The position numbers were made by a program, and so were the translations under genes. 64,000 nucleotides of DNA from Galbula dea (taxonomy: Eukaryota > Chordata > Aves > Piciformes > Galbulidae): the NCBI GenBank assembly GCA_013399015.1, contig VWZX01005690.1:1860001-1924000 (forward strand). The letters run 5' to 3'. This document shows positions 52,951 through 64,000 of the stretch, in pieces (the stretch's first letter is position 1; each line of letters starts with the position of its first letter). The notes below the pieces were generated by a model that saw only the letters and a program-made list of their open reading frames with translations, was not told the DNA's origin and ran no database searches.

Positions 52951-55900
52951 GTTGCCGCCGTTCCTCGCCCAGCTCTGGGTGCTTGTGAAAATAGTGCAGG
53001 TCCCTTTACATGATGGGATCCGTGGGGAGTTGTTTTGTTTCGTTCTTTGCCTGGGGGAAGAATATTTGAAAACTATTTGAATAGAAATTCAAAATATGTG
53101 GACACTTAAAACATATTTAAAATGTTTCCTAGGAAGAGTGTTTTAAAAAAAAAAAGTTATGGGGATGACTTGTTTCAAGGAGGCCTCATTAGTAAGTAGA
53201 TCCTCTTTGAATGAAACTACTTTGAATGTTACTTGCTTTTGGATGTAAAAAATCCGACTTTGCTAACAAGGATGATACTAGCATTGTTTCCCCTTAAGTC
53301 TCTTGTTTTTCTTACTGATCGTTATGATTTCCATTTTCCACTACCAGCTTTCTGCATGTTGCAAGTTTGTCAGCAAGAAAAATTTCCTTTGCTGGGGTAT
53401 GGCATGGCTCAGCTTAGGGCTACTTGGGAGTCAGATGAAGATGAGGGTTCCTTAAACATCTCTCATCTTTTCGGTTTCTCAAACTGTTTTACAGATTACT
53501 GCTGTATAACATCCATCTGGGCAAATGAAGTGAAACTTGAGTACCGAGGTCTTATGCAGCCTTGGCTATTCCAACTGGTTTCTCTCATCTTGTCCATGAG
53601 GCAGTTTATTCCATAGTCCCTGCTACAGAGTGGTGAGAGATTGAAGTTTAACCCATACGACTGGCAGAGGGAAGCTGAAGTCAGCCCTAGCTAACGTCTG
53701 CTAAGGACAGCTGCTGTAGGCGTTCCAGCCACCTCCTTGCCTGCCCCACACTTTGTGTGCTTGGTGTGGTTGCAGCCTGTGAGTTGAACTTGGGCTGTTC
53801 ACTCCAGAGCAGTTGAGAATGATGTCCTCTGCACTTGCACATCACCCCTGGATGTCAGTGTTAGTTTATCTGTGCCATCAATGGGCCCTGTTGCAGCACT
53901 GACTTACTGTAGTGGTGAGAAGTCCAGCTCCATGGATTTTACAAGAATTCAGCATGAAGATAGGGCAGAAGTTGTAGTTACACCTCATTGGTGACACAAG
54001 TGGATGGTGAACTTGTAAATGTTAAGTGTTTAAATACAGGGAGGGATTTTCCAGTGTTTAAGTGTTCAGATAACTATTTGTTATCTGAAGTAAGAGCTGA
54101 GTACCTGCAGTGTCCCCAGGAAAATGTCTCCTGCTCTCAGTGGGAGCAGAGGCTTTCTCCAGCTGGATGAAATTCCAGTGCTATGGGGGAAACACTGGGG
54201 AAATTGAACCAGCCATCAATCTTTGGCTGCTTCTGAATGTCTAAAGGGTGACCAAGCAAAAATGCTGTTGCTAGTTTCAACTTTGATTTTTGCAGGCACA
54301 AATCCAACACGTTTGTGAATTTGTTCCTTTCACCACCAAAGCAGGGATCTGAGATAGTCTTCCACAGTGGAGTTTTATGGTTCTGATAATGTTACCAAGG
54401 GGGATTTGCTGCCAGCTCTGGCTAAGAGACTGGCTGCCTGACATGTTCCATTACAGTGCTGGCTTTGTAATACTCTATATACTTTTGGGAGTGCTCCAGC
54501 CACTTACTGAGTTTGTAGTGTGGTCAGCAGTGTCACTAAGTGCTGCTTCAGTGGAAGAGAAGAGACAAGAACCTTCCTGCAGGACAAGAAGCAGCAGCTA
54601 ACTCTTTTGAAAGACCTATGCTGAGCCAATGCTTTCCCCCAACCCAAGTACAGATAAAATAACTTTTTGTGCTAGGTTGGGTGTTTTGCAGAGTTCTGGT
54701 GGGAACAAAACCATCCTTATAATAGCACTGTGACGTAGTTGTAGTTTATTACTTGGGGTTTATATCTTGCTTGAACTCTCTACAAATAGAAACTTTCTAT
54801 TTTAATTCCAGTCCCAGACATTAGTGTTGCTACTGAGTAGCAAGTATGTGAAAGAGGATGTTGGATAGGAATATGCAGCTATTTCCCAGTTTTACTGTGG
54901 AATCCTGACACCAGAAGAAACGGGGTTTTTCCTCTTTTTTCAATAGAAACTGAAGTAACCAAGATGCAGATTGGTTGCAGTACAGCAGAACATGGTTAAA
55001 CACAGATACAAAGTAGCTTGGGCACAATAACAACTGCTGTCTAGGAAGAGGCAGCTGCTCTTGGGTTTTGTTCACTTTTGCAGCACTTACAAATTTCTGT
55101 GTGAGTAATTGAGTTCTGGATATGTCTCTGCCTGACTACTGTCTAACATGTTTCATGAAGAGGCAGAAAATTCTGATGTGTGTAATTTGTCAGTAACAAG
55201 TTGTGTATTATTTCTTTTGGTTAGTGGTTGTCTAGCTCTCCAAATGAGGTATTTGATATCCCTTTTAAAATTTAAACTGAAAATTGTATATATTATTATT
55301 TTACATGTCCAATTGTAACCTCTTTGGAAACCTTTTAGACTCAAGACTTGAAGGATGTCTTGTGTGGTGTCTTTCAAAAGCCACTGGGGTTTTATATTAT
55401 GAAGAAAACCTTAAGTTATCTTTTTTTGTCTCTGTGTACCTCTGTCATGTCATTTGTTCTGCTTCTGACAGCATTAGTTCAAGTTCTTGTCTTTTCAATA
55501 TCAATCATTAATTAATCACTTCAAACACTAAGACAACAAAGAGAACTGGAAAGAAATGCTCTAGATGATTAATTCTTTTCCCATAAAAGCAATAAATTTG
55601 CTGGAGTTCTCAGCTAGGAGCCATACTGGAACTATTTTTTCTCATATCAGACACAAGCTCCCTAGGTGGGGATAGTGCACAGCTTTTGAGCCTAAAACTG
55701 TGTTTTGTCAGTTTGTGAAGTATTTTTCTGCAGGAGGCTCCACAAAACAGTGGTGGTGTGAGAAGGCAGTGGAGTCAGATACAGTCCTCAGGGCACAGGA
55801 GCAGCGAAGCTGTCACACTGGGTCAGCAGTAGCTCATCTCTGACAGCAGTTTACAGCAGATGTTTAGACAAAAGAAGAATGGAAATATGGATGAACAATT

Positions 55901-58900
55901 TTTCTCAGGCCTATGCTTGTGTCTTTTGGCAGTCCAGGGATATCCTGAATTGAAGGTTGCATTCAGATGATTTTATTTTTATGTTGGTTTTGGTGGTTTT
56001 TTTTAAGTAAGAAGAGTAAAAGCAAATGAACTGGTGGTGGGAGTGTCTGAACAGATTTTATATCTTGGCCTGAGTTGCAGAGGCTATGCTTCTGCCTCAT
56101 CTGCTTCCCAAGAATTCACAGACATTGGAAAATTTCCAGTATTGACACTACATCTACAGTCCTCAGCACCCTGATAGCAAAAGTACACTGGTTGCCAGAG
56201 TAGATTAATCAGCTCTTATTAGCTGTCTGGCACACTGCTAGGTGACTCTTTTTTTTTGTACACATACCAGTATGTTCATACTCTCCAGACACAGCTACAC
56301 TACTGGTACTTGTTTGGTCATAGCAGTCATAGTTTGGTCAAGCCTTCTCTTACAGTAGCACAGGTCCTGTTATGTCCATCACTGTACAGAGAAGCTCAGA
56401 ATATGTAGCCTGCTGGTCCTGTTGTGTGTCCAGGGCACTGAAGGAAGCTGCCTGATAGTATGTCACTGTTAAATCCCACCAGAGATTAGAGCTGCAGCGA
56501 CAGTGTTTGTAGGATGTCAGCTTTCAGCAGTTACACCTGCTCAGTGAAGGAAAGCCTAGTCAGAAAAGTTAGGAAAGGAAGTAGCAGCTTTAAGAGCAAG
56601 TGTTTGTGTCTCAGCAGGATTGCCAAGTATTTATCTGTGATTATCCACTGATGATGCATTTGCAAGCTCTGACACTAATGGAGTTAAATAGAGCTCCAGC
56701 AGCTTTTTTCTGGAGTGCTTTGCAGTGCTTGGCAACCTGAAAATGCCAGACTGGAATGGCCATGCTGGATCACTGGCACTCGGGTGGGGGAGTGTGGAGA
56801 TGCTGCTGATGTTGGAGTGGTTGGATTGGTATTCTAGGGATTTCTGCCTGCTCACACTTCCCTCTGGAGAAGAACCTTCATTTTAGTTTGTCTGTTAGGT
56901 TTTTTTTCCTCACTTTGAGGTGAACTGGGGCTTGGTGAGTAACTGCATCCTCAGGCAGGGTATTCAAACCAGATTGTCAGGGGTTTTGATCAAAATTTGG
57001 GATGCTGTGGTGGTTAGTTGAAAGGGTTAGATAGTGTGGACTCTGAAGACTTTTAAAAAATTTTTTCCTGTTTCCAAGTGTTCTTTTCTGACTACAGCCT
57101 GGTTTGGGCCTTTCCCTTCCTCTTCTCCTGATTTATTCCTTATTCATTACCCACTGGGAACCTGAAAAGCTGGAACTGATCTCAGCTAGTGTCCCAGCAC
57201 AATTGGGAGAGGGAGAAACAACTCTGTCTGTATTAGGAGCTAGTCAGTCAGTGGGACACCATCCAAAAACAAAGTTTAAACATATGTTATTTACTGAATG
57301 TTTCCACACAGTAAAAATACAGCTACAATTCAAAACAGTGTCTTTAAAACATTGGAGGAAATGAATCATCCTGGGATGGTTCAGGATGGATAGAGGCTGC
57401 TGTGCTGAGAGCTATCACCATTAGGACTTTCCCTTCTTTCAGGCTATCTGTTTTCAGAATGCTCGTGGTTCCTCAGCACCAAAGCGTGTGTCCTGCTAAA
57501 AATAAAGTAAACCCCCTCTGTTAATCACCAGAGGAAGAGCTGCAAACGCTTTGCTATGAGGAAGAAGGGAGTATTTTGACGTATCTGTTTATAGCATTGC
57601 CCTCTTGTGGCAGCTGGGGTGGGAGCTGGGCACTTCTGCTGCCAAGGCTCTGGTGGCAGCTGACTTTGGAGCTAAAAACAGCCTTTGTGAGAAGGTCTGT
57701 CTCTTGAAGCCACAGTCATTAATGCAGTGGCCACAACTTCATATGTTAGGAGAACTGAGACAAAACTGGAAAGGGGAACTCGAATAACTGTCTCCATACT
57801 GATTTAGTCAGAGGTGAGTGTTTGTGAAAAGAAACACTTTATGTGAGATGGGGAAGTCCTGTCTCCTCCAAGTGCTCCAGAGGAGGATGGTGAAGATGTG
57901 CAGAAGTTGCCAGCACTTGTGCATGCTAGGTGCAGGACTGGAGGGGGCTTTTGATCAAAGCAGTAGGTCAGTCCCTTTTGCCTTTCAGCAGGTAAAGGCA
58001 GGTACCAAAACCTACCTTGCTTATAACTCTCAGCTGTGCCTTGTGTTCTGATCATTGTCCCTGACACTAGAAGCAGCACTTTGATTTTAAATGTGTATTA
58101 AGTGAACTAATTTCTGTTAATACTGAGTTGCTTCACGTTTCATGGTGGCTTTTGAGATGGAAAGATATGTTCTGTGTGGAGCTGATTTGGGAGGCAGGAG
58201 GTCACTGAGGCAGACTTTGTGCAGTCACCCTGGAGTTGCTGCTGCTGCAAAGCAAGGCCCAGCCTGTGGTGGGCTGGCTGTGGGACTCAATGTGCATTGA
58301 GCAACGCTGCATCAGCATAAGGAAAATTTCATCTGTGTGCTTCTTACTCATGAATCTTTGGTGCTCAACCTTAATATTTGCATGCACTTCTCTTATCCTT
58401 GAGGTATGTGTAGCAATGGCTTCTATAAGGCCTTTGACCTAGTCACCTGGGTCTGATGCTACACTTGCAGTGCAAGGCCATGTTTGCTGCTTCCCTTCTG
58501 GACATGTCTGAGGCCATCTCCTTAGGTTTCCAGCCCTTCTTTTCCAGTAATAATATATTACTCTTCTTTGGGTTATGGATAATGAATTGAACAGGCTTCA
58601 GTGCTACAGAGGAACATATTGGCTAATTCTTGGGGGGAAAAAACTGCATGAAGTTGGAGATCAGGACCTGGTGGCTGGAGGAAGAACATCTGTGTCATTT
58701 CCCTGCAGCTGACCACAGGCATGTCCTCAGTGCCTCCATTAATGTGTTTTGGCTGTCACCACCAGATCTCTCTATGGGACATAATATGGGGTGGTAGTGA
58801 TATTTTAATGTACTGGATTATGCCTTAAGGGTTACATAAGCACCACTTTAAGACATGTTTTCAGCACTGAACAATGATTTATGTTTGAGTGTAATTCAGG

Positions 58901-61900
58901 ATTCATTTTTGCTCACAACTGAGTGAAAGTAGTCAGTGGTTTCCACAGCTCCATTCTTACCTGTGCTGGGTGTATTTAAGTGCATGACTCAGCTCTCACC
59001 TATGCTCCTAAAGTAGGGCTTTCAAACGATTGTATCAGCACATTTTCACTGGGTGTGTTTCAGATGGGAGACCTATATATCCTCCAGAAGTTTCTCCAGT
59101 GTAAGTAATAATCTTCCCAATTTACATTACTGCAAGTGACAAGAAACTCAGGCTCTACTGTTGAAGTTTTCAGCCGTGGTGCATTGGGCTGAACCCTCTG
59201 TGTTTACTAAGTGGATCCTATTCAGAAGGTAGAGAGACCAGAATAGAGCTGACATGACTCATAATGCAAACAAACAGCTGGAAAAAGTGAACAATACTCA
59301 AATCCTGTGGGTGTTCTAATTTGTTACAGTGGCTTGGTAGGAATTTTAACTTATGAATGCAAAATCCTACTTGCCAGTTGTACAGATAATGCTGTACTTT
59401 GTGTCCAGGACTGTTGATCTGAGGAGTTCTTGGAATCAGATATGTATTTTAAATGAAGGGGGAGACTGCTGAAGGGACAATGCCAGTTGAACTTTCTGGA
59501 TTTGTACCTGGCTGCATCTGGAATACCATTAAATATGTAGCTCCCCATAGAGAACTCGAATAGTTTATGGAGTCATTATGGCTGGGGTCAGCAGAGGCTC
59601 TTCCATGCCAATCTTTTCTTGTCTCAAATAAGCTTTGTTTACTAGCTTCATCATGGGGTAGAAGGAGAGGGGTTGGTTTTAGTTTTATGTGTATGTGAAC
59701 TTAGGGCTGTTTGGAAAATAAAAACTGATCTAATCTATCCCTGTAGGTATTTATCAATGCCTATCACCTTGGCAACAAAGTTAAAGTCCCACCATATTTA
59801 TTTGCAGTGGTTCACTGAAGAGTGAGTCATAATATATACTGTGTTGGCAAGGAAGCTGTAAGGAATAAAAAGTATTTCTGTTTTCAGTGTACACTGTCAT
59901 CAGCTGTTGTGCTGTGCTGAGCTATCTCTGGTTTATGCAGCATCATCTCTTGAGGTTTTTGTCAGAATGTGAATGATTCTGTAGTTTTAACTTTCACAGT
60001 CTTTGTGAATTGATCAGAGTTTTTAGCAAAGGATGAGAGGAAAAAACAAATGGCTGTGTGTCTAGTCAGTATAGATTCTGTTCAAAGTGTAGAAACAGCT
60101 AAACCTGAAGCAAGCAAATGATTTCATTTGTGGCATGTTTGATATCTTCAGTGTCATTTCAGAGAGTGAAGCTTTTCCTCTGGGAGCGTTGCTGGCACGA
60201 GTACAGCCTGTTGAGTTCATTGGGACTGGTCATGCTAGTGGGGCTGTACAAAACACTGACTGACAGTTTTCCTGTTGTTGAAGCAGAAATGCAGTGGCAA
60301 TTTTCTTCTTCTGGTGCTTGTTCTAGGAGTGCTGGAGTACTGTGAGACAAGGGAGTCTTTCTTTTCTTTGAGGGATATTGTTTCTCTGGACTAGTCCATA
60401 TTCTTCAGGCATTTTTTGGCAAATAAATAGAGAGAATTTGCTGGGTGGACATGCAACTCGTATGCCCCCAAAGTACAGTAAGGGTTGGTGCACAAGAAGC
60501 ATTTTTGCAGCATGAATGTTGTGTGGATGCTAAGATTTACTGTTCTCCCCATAATTTAGAAATTCAACCTGTATTTGCAAGTTATTTTGATGTTCTGTCA
60601 GTATTATCTATTAAAATAAACAATACAGCCTTTGCCATCTAGAAATGCAGGAATTGTTCCAGAAGTCAGCAGCAGGTGGTTTGGATACTCTATGGTGTAA
60701 TATTATGTTGGCTGCAGACCTTCCTGTGTAGGCTGTGTTTATGCAGCAAGTTTAAACAAATTATCTGAAGCTCTCATGAACTAGACACTGGCACTGTAAG
60801 TGAGAACAACCACATGGTGATCTGGCCTTACCACCACTTACCTCACAGCCTCAGTTAATTCAGCCAAGCTTTCCTGAGCAGCTCTGTGCAGGTAAGTCCT
60901 TGCTATATTTGTGGGTATATACATGTGTGAATTGCCACAAATTAACTGTAGCTCAAAAATTATTATTCTCATTTTTCACTTGTGAGTGGCCAGTTACTGA
61001 ATAAGAGCTGCAAAGAGAGAGAACTGTTAAACAGTTGTTTTGTGAATGTGAGGAAAATAAAGTTCTCTCTCTGGTGCATTGTGAGAAAATGAAAAATAAA
61101 CCCCCTTGCCCCTACAAGCACTGTTTCTTTTAAACTAGGAAGCTGTTAATGCAGTGATCAGACCTCTGGGTTTCTCTGTTTCATGTAAATACTCTCTTAA
61201 AGTGTCTCTTTCCTTCACAAGACATCTCTTTAAATGAACCACTGCTCTTAGTTCCTTTTTTACTCACTATTTTTACCAGCAATTTTCCACCTCTTCTGAT
61301 TGCCCATCTTCAGTAAGTATTCAGAAAAAAACCAAACAAAAAAACCCCAAACAAAAAGTTCCAGAAGCATCACAGAATGCCTTAAAATTCTGTATGTGCA
61401 CTTTATGGCCTTAGAAACATTAGAGTACAAAGTGTTAGGAGGAAAACACTGTAAGCTAATATTTGTTCTGTCGTACAGAGGGACTGGCTACTAAATATTT
61501 ACACCCATTCCATTGCATTTAATCATGCTTTGATAAGTATTTAGTGTAAAAACTGTTAAAATATTATCATTACTGTCTTGTACATTCTGTGTTGTGCAAT
61601 ACCAGAAGTCAGAGGATGTTTTGGTTAAGTGCATTGGTTCAGCTTTGGTAAAGTTGCTCTAAATGAAGTTTAGTCAGAGCCAGACTGAAGCCTCACAGAA
61701 TAAACTGTCAGGTAGAAAGATACTTTAGATAGCATCCATGAGATGCTAGGTGTGAAGATGTGACAGTATATTTGATGTGCATGATCTAGGCATTAATTAG
61801 TCCCTGTAGTGTGCTTTGCCATACAGGGAATGAGATAAATAGATTCTGGGCTGTTCCCATGGGTTTTTCTTGCAGGGAGCAGAACATTCCTTTCAGTATA

Positions 61901-64000
61901 GTTATGCTATATATAGTTAGGCCACATCAGAGCAGTGCAGCACTGGGCACCTTCTTGGCAGGAACAGATTCAGAGGGGAGTAAAGACAAATGGCAAAAGT
62001 GCTGATGGCATCAACTCATGAGGGTGTAGAGTGACAGATGGGTGGGAGGCACAACCACAGAGATGAATGTAAAGAGCATAAGTAGGGAGGGAGGCAGGCA
62101 AAGGGAACTCTTTATTACAAGTTGCAGGGTGGAAGTAGGAAAGGTGTTCTGGATTGAATACCAGGAGAGAAAACTTTTGAGGGAAGCTTCAACTTCCAGA
62201 GCTTCCAACAGCACCATAACAGAGAAGATGCACAGCAGGTTGAGAAAGGTTTGCTGAGCAGAGAGAGACCTTCTTCTCTCTGATGTTTCTGGCCTTTCCT
62301 CTGAAGCAAATAGCTTCCAGCCTCAGGAAAATCATTTAACACTGTTCTGAAGAAGAAAGCTCTAAATTCTGCCGTTGGTCTGTGAGCCCCTGCAGGTGTT
62401 CACACTGTGTCAGCTCCCCTGATGTACAAGTCTCATGGTTTGTGTTGGTAAATAGGGAGTGTATCCCTGTAATTGTTTCTATAGGCCAGTCTCCATTCAT
62501 GGTGTTCTTGGCTAGGCTTGTTGTGATTGTGTTAACTGCACATCTGGATACCATAATAAGTTGTATTCTTCCACTGTTTGCTCATATCATTGGCCTTCTT
62601 GAGTTCTTGTTTTGATCATGATGCAGCCAAGTGTTATGATCCATCTGCACTGAAATCTTGTATTCCAAGCCCTTTCCTTGTTTTCCTTAAATAACTTTCC
62701 TTTGCATAAGATGTTGGCTCTGCATAGCACCTTTTCTGTGACTCAGCTGGACAGTTTTATGAACATCAGCTTGAAATATGTCTTTTTCCCAACAGGACAT
62801 CCTTTTCAGTAGGATCCTGGCAGTGGCATCTGGCATATGCCTGCAATAAAACATCCAGAACACAGATTTCTGTGGCTTGATTTAACAACACAACATTTGC
62901 TGACAGCAGTAATAACCCATACCAGCTGTTGGAGTATATTATACTTTTTCCCTTCTGACATGCTTCAGATTAGTTTTTACCAAAAGCCACTATAATAGTG
63001 AATTTATTCACTGTAGCCTATTTCCCCCTCTTCTGCCTGTATTTACCTTCTGCAGCTAATTGGCAATGCAAGCTTGGACTGAGGGCAAAACTTGTAAAAT
63101 GTGAAGTTAATTAGAAAACCAAATAGATTGCTTTTCCAGAATATTGTATATGCTTATGAGCATGTATCTGCAGATTGGAATATAACCTAAACCAAGATGC
63201 TAACAAAGAAGATTATCCTAGGTCTTTTCACCTTCAGCCTGTGAGATTTGGCCAAGTGTGGCACCATACAGATATTTATTAATAAAAAGTCCAGAGTATT
63301 TTTCCATTTGGAAGGGACTAATCTTTCTTTTGTTATGCAATCCAGTCATCTTGGTTTGGGTGTGCTGCAGCTGCAGAAGCCTTTCACAGCTGGCTTCCTC
63401 CAAGTCAGGGTTCCAACATATATTTCACTATGTCTTAGACCTCTGACACTCTGAACTTCCTTCACAGAGATCAGAAACACCAGCAAGACTAAGACATTGT
63501 TTTCATTATCTATTTCAGTTTGAGAATTTCCAGTGAAAGTTTCAGAGGTGCATTAACTAAATCAGAGTTTGCCAAGGTGACAGTTCAAAACAAAATGCAT
63601 CACCTTGGACAACAGAGAAGCAGAGTGTTCTAGTGAGAGAGAGAAAGAAAATATTCTTCTGGAGAGTGGAGAAAGCACAGACAAAGTGAGTCTGATGTTT
63701 CCTTCATGGAAGTTTTGCTGTGGACTTCTGTGGGTGAAGAATTTGCCCCTTTATTTAAACACCTTTTGAGAGATTCTGGAAGTGGGAACCTCAGACTGTC
63801 AATAATTCATCCCTGGGTGCTTTAAGAGAATAGAGTAACCAGCAGCACAACCACACACAGGCATTAGTAATGTTCCTCCTAACATTCTTGTTTGGCCTTC
63901 CCATACATTCATAGCCACGTTTCAAAGAGCCTGAGGCAGGTCCCCAGACATGCTTTGGGCAGTATTTGGCAGATGCTGTATCATAGACACTGCTGCTGGC
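52951..64000. other. Non-coding stretch to window end
   Basis: AT-rich DNA with no recognisable coding exon, RNA gene or intact transposon. It may be a long first intron if the 52-kb island starts a + strand gene. Open frames such as that at 53233-53616 have no recognisable domain. Confidence 0.45.

Noticed and set aside
53233..53616. 127-codon + strand frame
   Set aside because: Longest frame in the right part but no recognisable domain, no repeat of composition bias, and no clear splice or promoter signal; likely chance.

Overview
The window is vertebrate nuclear DNA and almost certainly from a bird. CR1 LINE fragments with the avian 3' end (…ATTCTRTGA type) occur on both strands, introns are compact, and two protein-coding genes sit tail to tail in an order I recall from the mammalian CNTRL–RAB14–GSN neighbourhood. 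There is no prokaryotic, plasmid or phage content.

Positions 1-24,717 hold the 3' four fifths of CNTRL (centriolin/CEP110) on the + strand. The window opens inside an intron; 33 coding exons follow. Exons 1-32 splice into one uninterrupted frame of 1,818 codons, which matches the long coiled-coil and proline-rich part of human centriolin as I remember it (2,325 aa). The N-terminal leucine-rich repeats must lie upstream. Only the last few dozen codons are uncertain. An AATAAA at 24,695 marks the 3' end.

Positions 25,640-42,400 hold RAB14 on the - strand, complete: seven coding exons totalling 648 nt (215 aa plus stop), a 3' UTR of about 2 kb, a 7-nt 5' UTR piece on the ATG exon, an intron of about 7.9 kb, and a CpG-island promoter at about 41.8-42.7 kb with CCAAT, GC-box and YY1-like motifs.

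Positions 42.7-64 kb show no recognisable coding gene. The stretch contains a probable old ERVL-type solo LTR (46.4 kb), a CR1 3' fragment (51.2 kb) and a second CpG island (about 52.05-52.95 kb) with a good + strand splice donor. The island may be the first, non-coding exon of the next gene; GSN is the synteny-based guess, but nothing in the sequence proves it.

CNTRL and RAB14 do not form a pathway. Centriolin is a mother-centriole and midbody scaffold and RAB14 an endosome/Golgi trafficking GTPase. They are convergent neighbours whose poly(A) signals are about 0.96 kb apart. I see no undescribed multi-gene system. The points worth a second look are gene-structure features: a GC-rich candidate internal promoter/exon in CNTRL, a cysteine cluster in exon 13, an ambiguous centriolin C-terminus, a CR1 almost touching a splice acceptor, and an orphan exon-like ORF at 48.2 kb.
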